Part shown: piece by piece, positions 59,006 to 64,000 of the stretch | Numbering within the stretch: position 1 is the first letter of the stretch | Layout: every line of letters begins with the position of its first letter | Source of the DNA: Flavobacterium psychroterrae | Lineage (GTDB): Bacteria; Bacteroidota; Bacteroidia; Flavobacteriales; Flavobacteriaceae | Length of the DNA stretch: 64,000 nt | Assembly (NCBI RefSeq): GCF_018380615.1 | Contig: NZ_JAGYVZ010000013.1 | Span: 106,575-170,574 of the forward strand | Direction: 5' to 3' | Notes under the pieces: generated by a model | Told to the model about the DNA's origin: nothing | Databases searched by the model: none | What the model saw: the letters and a program-made list of their open reading frames with translations, nothing else | Position numbers and translations under genes: made by a program

Positions 59006-60739
59006 ATGAACAAAACAGTAAATATTAACTTAGGCGGTATGGTTTTTCATATAGATGAAGACGCATATGTAAAATTGACACGCTATTTTGACGCTATAAA
59101 AAGATCTCTTAACAACTCATCCGGACAGGACGAAATTATTAAAGATATCGAAATGCGTGTTTCTGAATTATTACTTGAGAAACAAAAAAGCGACAAACAT
59201 GTTGTGGGATTGAAGGATGTTGAGGAAGTGATTGTAGTTATGGGTCAACCTGAAGATTATATTCTTGAAGATGACGAAAAAACAAATCAGTCGTTTAATG
59301 ATTACGGTACAAGAAAGCATAAAAAATTATACCGCGATAAGGAAAAAGGTATGATTGGTGGTGTTGCAACCGGTTTAGGACACTATTTTGGGATTGACGC
59401 TGTATGGATAAAAATTATATTCTTAATATTTGTTTTTGCAGGTTTTGGAACTGGAATTTTAGCTTATTTCGTTCTTTGGATTGTTACTCCGGAAGCCATT
59501 ACAACATCTGAAAAACTGGAAATGACCGGAGAACCGGTTACGATTTCGAACATTGAGAAAAAAGTACGTGAGGAAATTGAGTCATTATCAGACAAATTTA
59601 AAAATGCTGATTATGATGCAATGGGAAACCAGGTAAAGTCAGGAGCTGAGAGAATAAGTAGTTCATTTGGAGACTTTATAATGACGATTTTTAAAATCTT
59701 CGCTAAATTTTTAGGAGTAATCTTAATTATCTCAGGAATTGGCGTTTTGATCATGTTATTGATTGGAGTATTTACTTTAGGAACGAATGTTTTTTTCGAT
59801 TTTCCTTGGCAGAACTTCGTTGATGCTGGAAACTTTACAGATTATCCTCTTTGGTCATTTGGTTTATTAATGTTCTTTGCCCTTGGGATTCCGTTTTTCT
59901 TTTTGACGCTTTTAGGTTTCAAATTGTTATCTCCTAACTTAAAATCTATCGGGAATATTACAAAATATACTTTGTTAGCGATTTGGATTATTGCGGTTGC
60001 TATTGCAATTAGCATTGGAATTAAACAAGCAACTGAGCTATCATACGACAATAAAACGGTGGAGAAAAAAGAAATCGGAATTAGTCCACAAGACACTTTG
60101 TATGTGAAATTCAGGTACAATGATTATTATGCGAAAGATTTGAATCATCACAGCGATTTTGAATTTGTACAGGACTCAGCTAATCATCAGTTAATATACT
60201 CAAATGATGTTCATTTACATGTTTTGCATACTGATGAATCTAATGCATATTTACAAATAGAAAAAAGCGCAAGAGGAAATTCATTTATAAATGCTAAAAA
60301 AAGAGCTGAAAAAATCAATTATAAAATTGAACTTGAAGGAAACCGCTTAGTTCTTGATAATTATTTTTTAACCGATGTAAAAAACAAATTCAGAGGTCAG
60401 GAAGTTGATGTATATTTGTACTTGCCTGAAGGACAGCTTTTCAAACCAGATACATCTGTACAGGATTACGATAGCTCTGACGATGAATTTTTCAACTTAC
60501 ACTTTAGTGGAAATTACAATTATAAGGTTTTAGGGTCCAAAATTAAATGTTTGAATTGCCCATCAGAAGAAGATGAATACAATGATGTGAACGAAGATGT
60601 GCATGAAGAAGTAAATATTCAAAATGATACAGTAAACGAACTTTCGGTTAAAATTAATGGAAAAGAAATTTTAAACGGAAAAAAAACCAAAGGCAGATTA
60701 ACCACTGATAAAAACGGAGTTATAATTAAAATTAACTAA
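59006..60739 (+). CDS. PspC domain membrane protein
   Basis: A 577-residue protein. The N-terminal 100 residues are a charged cytoplasmic part (NINLGGMVFHIDEDAYVKL, DIEMRVSELLLEKQ), then a PspC domain near residues 108-165 (KLYRDKEKGMIGGVATGLGHYFGID, in parts), three or more further membrane helices up to about residue 340, and a long C-terminal extracytoplasmic part that ends in a GIN-like repeat (GNYNYKVLGSKIKCLNCPSEED). PspC of enterobacteria senses membrane stress; here the role is presumed similar. It lies between padR and a head GIN protein. Confidence 0.92.
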   Translation: MNKTVNINLGGMVFHIDEDAYVKLTRYFDAIKRSLNNSSGQDEIIKDIEMRVSELLLEKQKSDKHVVGLKDVEEVIVVMGQPEDYILEDDEKTNQSFNDYGTRKHKKLYRDKEKGMIGGVATGLGHYFGIDAVWIKIIFLIFVFAGFGTGILAYFVLWIVTPEAITTSEKLEMTGEPVTISNIEKKVREEIESLSDKFKNADYDAMGNQVKSGAERISSSFGDFIMTIFKIFAKFLGVILIISGIGVLIMLLIGVFTLGTNVFFDFPWQNFVDAGNFTDYPLWSFGLLMFFALGIPFFFLTLLGFKLLSPNLKSIGNITKYTLLAIWIIAVAIAISIGIKQATELSYDNKTVEKKEIGISPQDTLYVKFRYNDYYAKDLNHHSDFEFVQDSANHQLIYSNDVHLHVLHTDESNAYLQIEKSARGNSFINAKKRAEKINYKIELEGNRLVLDNYFLTDVKNKFRGQEVDVYLYLPEGQLFKPDTSVQDYDSSDDEFFNLHFSGNYNYKVLGSKIKCLNCPSEEDEYNDVNEDVHEEVNIQNDTVNELSVKINGKEILNGKKTKGRLTTDKNGVIIKIN

Positions 60740-60742
60740 GCC

Positions 60743-61477
60743 ATGATAAAAATAATCATTCATATTACAAAATTCATTATTGCGACTGTTACCGCATTAT
60801 TGTTTGCCTCATGTAACTTTAACGTGAACTCAGTTGAAGGAAGCGGAAATGTTACTACTGAAAAAAGAATCGTTCAGGGAGATTTTACTAAAGTATCTGT
60901 TAGCAATGCGATCGATTTAGTAATTATACAATCTGATGCTACTGAAATTGTAGTTGAAGCCGATGATAATATACAAAAGGAAATTACAACAAAAGTTGAA
61001 AACGGAACTTTGATCATTAAATGTAAATACAGTTCATTTAGAGATGTTACAAAGAAAACAGTTACGGTAAAAATGCCCAAAATCAACAAATTAGAAGCTT
61101 CAAGTGCTGCAACTGTAACGAGTAACGGCGTTTTGCAAGGTGAGGATATTGATCTGGAAACTTCAAGCGCTTCAACAATGGATATTGATTTAGAATTTGA
61201 TAATGTATCGGCAGATTCAGCAAGCGGAAGTACGATTAGCCTAAAAGGGAAAGCATTAACAATAAGAACTTCAGCATCAAGTGGTTCGAGCATCAATGCA
61301 AATAAATTATTTGCTAATGAGGTTCATGCAGAAGTTTCAAGTGGCGGAAGCACAAATGTTCATCCTATTTTGAGTTTAAAAGCGCAAGCAAGCAGCGGTG
61401 GAAGCATTAATTATGACATTACACCTAAAACAATCGAGAAAACTGCAAGTTCAGGAGGAAGTATCAGTCAGGGATAA
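60743..61477 (+). CDS. Head GIN domain lipoprotein (DUF2807)
   Basis: A 244-residue lipoprotein with a lipobox at LFASC (Cys near residue 24). The mature part is a repeating beta-helix of the GIN type: SVEGSGNVTTEKRIVQGDF (head-GIN start), LEASSAATVTSNG, SSASTMDIDLEF, TSASSGSSINA and ASSGGSINYDITP. Repeats with Ser-Gly and Ser-Ala turns follow the beta-helix rungs. The start is three bases after the pspC stop. An outer-membrane or cell-surface location is expected. Confidence 0.92.
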   Translation: MIKIIIHITKFIIATVTALLFASCNFNVNSVEGSGNVTTEKRIVQGDFTKVSVSNAIDLVIIQSDATEIVVEADDNIQKEITTKVENGTLIIKCKYSSFRDVTKKTVTVKMPKINKLEASSAATVTSNGVLQGEDIDLETSSASTMDIDLEFDNVSADSASGSTISLKGKALTIRTSASSGSSINANKLFANEVHAEVSSGGSTNVHPILSLKAQASSGGSINYDITPKTIEKTASSGGSISQG

Positions 61478-61503
61478 AATGATATTTATCTGTTAAATAT
61501 AAA

Positions 61504-61536
61504 AAAATCATTCATCGAAAGTGGATGATTTTTTTA
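61504..61536 (+). terminator. Terminator after the padR-pspC-GIN operon
   Basis: AAATCATTC and GGATGATTT pair with one G-T wobble around ATCGAAAGT, followed by T residues. Confidence 0.78.
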
Positions 61537-61563
61537 TATTTGTGAAAATCAAATCTAGAATTA

Positions 61564-62451
61564 ATGAAAAAAAATACAGCCTTACTCCTATTATTATTGG
61601 TTACGACGCTAACTTTTGCTCAGAGAAGAGAAAAAATAAAAGGATCTAAAATCGTAACTACTTCCATTAAAGAAGTAGGAGAATTTGACGGTATTGAAGC
61701 AGATGATAATATAGAAGTATATCTTGAAAGAGGAGAAAAAAACGAAATTAAAATTGAAGCCGATGATAATTTACATGACATCATTGGGATGGATTTAAGA
61801 GAAAAAGTACTTCGATTATACACCTCTAAAGAAAGTACTATTTTCAAAAAACTTACCGTTCGTGTTACTTATACAAAATCATTAAAAAGTGTCATTACAA
61901 AAAACGATGCCGTAGTATATGCTATTCAGGAACTGCAATTAGATGATATTACATTTAATAGTTTTGACTATTCGAAATTATTCCTGAATGTAAACTCAAA
62001 AAAATTCACTTTGTTTGCTGATGATAAAACAAGAACCGAATTGAACTTAAAATCTGAAGATGCAAATTTACAATTGAGCAAAAACTCAGCCATTAAAACA
62101 TTAGTATCTGCCATAAAATTCAAATGTGATTTATACCAAAAAGCCGCTGCAAATATTGAAGGTATTGCTGATAAAGCAACGATTCGTTTAGATAATAATT
62201 CGGTTTTTAACGGAACAAAATTTACTTTGAAAGATGCAAATCTTACTACCGAAGGTTCATCATCCGCTACAGTTTTAGCCGGAACCAGTATTTCAATCGC
62301 AGCGGGAGACAAATCTGAAGTTTCATTATTTGGAAATCCAAAAATTGAACTTACACGTTTTAGCGAAGAAGCAAAACTGATTAAAAAACCAGGCGGCGTA
62401 AAAGAAAAAGAGAAAGACAAGGAAAAAGAGAAATCATCTTTACCGCAATAA
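61564..62451 (+). CDS. GIN domain protein (DUF2807), second paralogue
   Basis: A 295-residue exported protein with a signal peptide ending TFAQ. The mature part is a GIN beta-helix (FDGIEADDNIEVYLERGEKNEIKIEADDN in parts, SVITKNDAVVYAIQ) and a lysine/glutamate-rich tail (KEKEKDKEKEKSSLPQ). The C-terminal tail is unlike the first GIN protein and may be an exposed charged anchor. It is separated from the operon by a terminator and probably has its own promoter. Confidence 0.9.
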   Translation: MKKNTALLLLLLVTTLTFAQRREKIKGSKIVTTSIKEVGEFDGIEADDNIEVYLERGEKNEIKIEADDNLHDIIGMDLREKVLRLYTSKESTIFKKLTVRVTYTKSLKSVITKNDAVVYAIQELQLDDITFNSFDYSKLFLNVNSKKFTLFADDKTRTELNLKSEDANLQLSKNSAIKTLVSAIKFKCDLYQKAAANIEGIADKATIRLDNNSVFNGTKFTLKDANLTTEGSSSATVLAGTSISIAAGDKSEVSLFGNPKIELTRFSEEAKLIKKPGGVKEKEKDKEKEKSSLPQ

Positions 62452-62502
62452 ATTTTTATTAATTATTTCTAAAAGATAATTTAATAAAGAATCTCACATA
62501 AA

Positions 62503-62534
62503 AAAAGTCCCATTCAATTAAGAATGGGACTTTT
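62503..62534. terminator. Bidirectional terminator
   Basis: AAAAGTCCCATTC and GAATGGGACTTTT pair perfectly around AATTAA; it serves the second GIN gene and the convergent trxB. Confidence 0.92.
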
Positions 62535-62613
62535 GTATTTTATAAATAATCAAATTTCAATTCCAAAAAAAAACTGAATACTGAAACCGAGACTGAATAC
62601 TGAGACTAAAAAC

Positions 62614-63561
62614 TTACTCCTTAGATGCTAAATATCTTTCAGCATCTAATGCAGCCATACATCCTGTTCCGGCAGCAGTAATTGCCTGACGGTATACATG
62701 ATCAGCAGCATCTCCGGCAACAAAAACACCTTCAACATTAGTTTTTGATGTTCCGGGAATATTTATAATATAACCAGTTTCATCAAGAGTAATCTGATCT
62801 TTAAAGATATCTGTATTTGGTTTATGGCCAATTGCTACGAAAAAACCTGTTGCAGGAATTTCAAGAACTTCACCAGTAGTTTTGTTCAATGCTTTAATAG
62901 CGTGAACTACCTGGTTATCACCTAATACTTCAAGAGTATCGTGGTTCATTAATATTTCGATATTTTCGGTTTTGCGAACACGATCTTCCATAATTTTCGA
63001 AGCTCTGAATTTTTCGCTTCTTACCAACATCGTTACTTTTTTACAAAGTTTAGATAAGTAATGTGCCTCTTCACAAGCCGAATCTCCTGCTCCTACAATT
63101 ACAACTTCCTGATTACGGTAGAAAAATCCATCACAAACCGCGCAGGCAGAAACTCCGCCGCCCATGTTTAAATAATGCTGTTCAGACGGTAATCCTAAAT
63201 ATTTAGCGGATGCTCCTGTAGAAATGATTACTGTTTCGCAGTGCAATTCGATTGAATCGTTGATCCAAACTTTTTTAATATCTCCTGAAAAATCAACTTT
63301 AGTCGCCCATCCATCACGAATATCTGATCCAAAACGTTTTGCTTGTTCCTGTAATTGAACCATCATTTCCGGTCCTGTAACACCATCAACATATCCCGGA
63401 AAATTTTCTACTTCATTTGTTGTAGTTAATTGACCACCAGGCTGCATTCCTTGATATAAAACCGGATTCATATTTGCTCTGGCTGCATAAATAGCCGCAG
63501 TATAACCCGCTGGACCAGAACCAATAATTAGGCATTTAATTTTTTCGATCGTATCTGACAT
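62614..63561 (-). CDS. trxB: Thioredoxin-disulfide reductase
   Basis: A 315-residue NADPH-dependent flavoenzyme that keeps thioredoxin reduced in the cytoplasm. FAD binding is at GSGPAGYTAAIYAARA near residue 13, the redox-active pair at ACAVCDGFFY near residue 136, the NADPH motif GAGDSACEEAHYLS near residue 157, and the final FAD motif VEGVFVAGDAADHVYRQAITAAG (in parts) near residue 280. Length and order are standard. TACCTTTG on the minus strand (63592-63585) is a probable -7 element 23 bases before the start codon. Confidence 0.97.
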   Translation of the reverse strand: MSDTIEKIKCLIIGSGPAGYTAAIYAARANMNPVLYQGMQPGGQLTTTNEVENFPGYVDGVTGPEMMVQLQEQAKRFGSDIRDGWATKVDFSGDIKKVWINDSIELHCETVIISTGASAKYLGLPSEQHYLNMGGGVSACAVCDGFFYRNQEVVIVGAGDSACEEAHYLSKLCKKVTMLVRSEKFRASKIMEDRVRKTENIEILMNHDTLEVLGDNQVVHAIKALNKTTGEVLEIPATGFFVAIGHKPNTDIFKDQITLDETGYIINIPGTSKTNVEGVFVAGDAADHVYRQAITAAGTGCMAALDAERYLASKE

Positions 63562-63695
63562 AATATGTTTAGTTTTAAGTGATGCAAAGGTAAACTTTAT
63601 TATAAAAAATTACCACCAAATCAAATCCTAAATAACTATCTCAAAATAAGTTTTATTTATTTTCAGATTTTCCTTTTCTAAACCAAATTTATTCC

Positions 63696-63703
63696 TATAT
63701 TTG
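63696..63703 (+). promoter_or_regulatory. -7 element of tRNA-Pro
   Basis: TATATTTG fits TAnnTTTG and lies ten bases before the mature tRNA; no TTG is found at the -33 distance. Confidence 0.5.
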
Positions 63704-63713
63704 CATCCGCTTA

Positions 63714-63788
63714 CGGGGTGTAGCGTAGCCCGGTTATCGCGCCTGCTTTGGGAGCAGGAGGCCGCAGGTTCGAATCCTGCCACCCCGA
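63714..63788 (+). tRNA. tRNA-Pro (TGG)
   Basis: Acceptor CGGGGTG/CACCCCG, anticodon arm CCTGC-TTTGGGA-GCAGG with anticodon TGG, T arm GCAGG-TTCGAAT-CCTGC, and A as discriminator. The C at position 1 is typical for bacterial tRNA-Pro. Confidence 0.94.
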
Positions 63789-63790
63789 CT

Positions 63791-63826
63791 AAAGTCTTTT
63801 CATTTTCTTGAAAAGACTTTTTTTTT
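63791..63826 (+). terminator. Terminator of tRNA-Pro
   Basis: AAAGTCTTTTC and GAAAAGACTTT pair perfectly around ATTTTCTT, followed by T residues. Confidence 0.9.
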
Positions 63827-63896
63827 GCTTTTAATTGTCTCTATAATTAAACAGTTTTTAACATAGCAATAACGGATCAGGTGCAAAAGTTGGGGA

Positions 63897-64000
63897 TTAA
63901 GCAAAAAGATTAGATAATCTGAATAAGAAGAAATCTACATTTCTAACTCCTCTAAATTGAGATCTAAATGCTTTAATTTTCGCATTAAAAGATTCTGCAG
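63897..64000 (-). mobile_element. 3' end of a transposase gene (IS, running off the edge)
   Basis: The minus-strand frame entering from the right edge ends at TAA (63899-63897) and reads AESFNAKIKAFRSQFRGV and, a little later, DFFLFRLSNLFA. This ending is characteristic of DDE transposases of ISL3/ISAon1-type elements common in Flavobacteriia. Only 33 residues are seen, so whether the rest is intact cannot be told. The end of the element probably lies shortly after the stop codon, in 63850-63896, near the tRNA-Pro terminator. Confidence 0.72.

Overview
The window is AT-rich chromosomal DNA of a Flavobacteriaceae member, almost certainly the genus Flavobacterium. Evidence: a SusC/SusD pair; many proteins with a short MKK...A-Q signal peptide; Bacteroidota-typical families (DUF4290, DUF5686, PorT-like barrels, GIN/DUF2807 proteins); and promoters of the Bacteroidota type (TTG, 19 bases, TAnnTTTG), seen in front of the zapA operon, the HU gene and tRNA-Met. 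Most genes are ordinary housekeeping or envelope genes, separated by short gaps that often hold a hairpin terminator or a palindromic interspersed repeat.

Layout. 1-7.3 kb: a TonB-receptor-like N-terminus cut by the window edge, an M23 peptidase, a coiled-coil protein plus zapA, a probable 6S RNA, RNase Y (rny), a PAS histidine kinase and xerD. 7.3-12.6 kb: an array of seven small outer-membrane beta-barrel genes, five of them PorT-like paralogues in tandem, with duplicated terminators and in part duplicated upstream regions. 12.8-20 kb: aroQ, a DUF5686 protein, a cation diffusion facilitator, murA with Asp in place of the fosfomycin-target Cys, DUF4290 and DUF493 genes. 20-28 kb: an esterase-like hydrolase, an 87-bp tandem repeat, an NTPase, recQ-fmt, HU, YqgE, a class IV aminotransferase, a START-like protein and tRNA-Met. 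28-33 kb: SMI1/KNR4, Crp/Fnr, tautomerase and NTF2-like genes, then the paired TIGR03915/TIGR03916 DNA-repair-like genes.

33-41.9 kb: a siderophore-interacting flavoprotein, an AraC regulator and a TonB receptor, the last divergent from a MocR-type regulator across a perfect inverted repeat; then small genes including DUF6642-AraC and a pentapeptide-repeat protein. 42-49 kb: a SusC-SusD-surface lipoprotein operon (DUF4957/DUF5123-like, suggestive of pectin) with no enzyme in view and a perfect LacI-type palindrome at its probable start site. 49-51.4 kb: an MFS exporter divergent from an AraC regulator.

51.4-57.1 kb is a copper-handling island: a Cys-rich exported protein, a DUF3347 protein, an HMA-AraC fusion regulator, an HMA-DoxX-like membrane protein, a multicopper oxidase fused to a CopB-like barrel, and a 51-residue Cys/Lys-rich exported peptide. 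In the middle lies the remnant of a toxin-antitoxin pair: an antitoxin whose start codon reads ATA and a toxin reduced to its last 15 codons. 57-63.6 kb: a DUF4442 protein, a DUF4870 protein, padR-pspC-GIN genes and trxB. The end has tRNA-Pro followed by the C-terminus of a transposase running off the edge.

I saw no CRISPR array, prophage or clear anti-phage island. The observations I consider most interesting are the barrel-gene array that duplicates whole transcription units, the copper island with its fusion proteins, the decayed toxin-antitoxin pair, the 6S RNA candidate and the several families of palindromic repeats.
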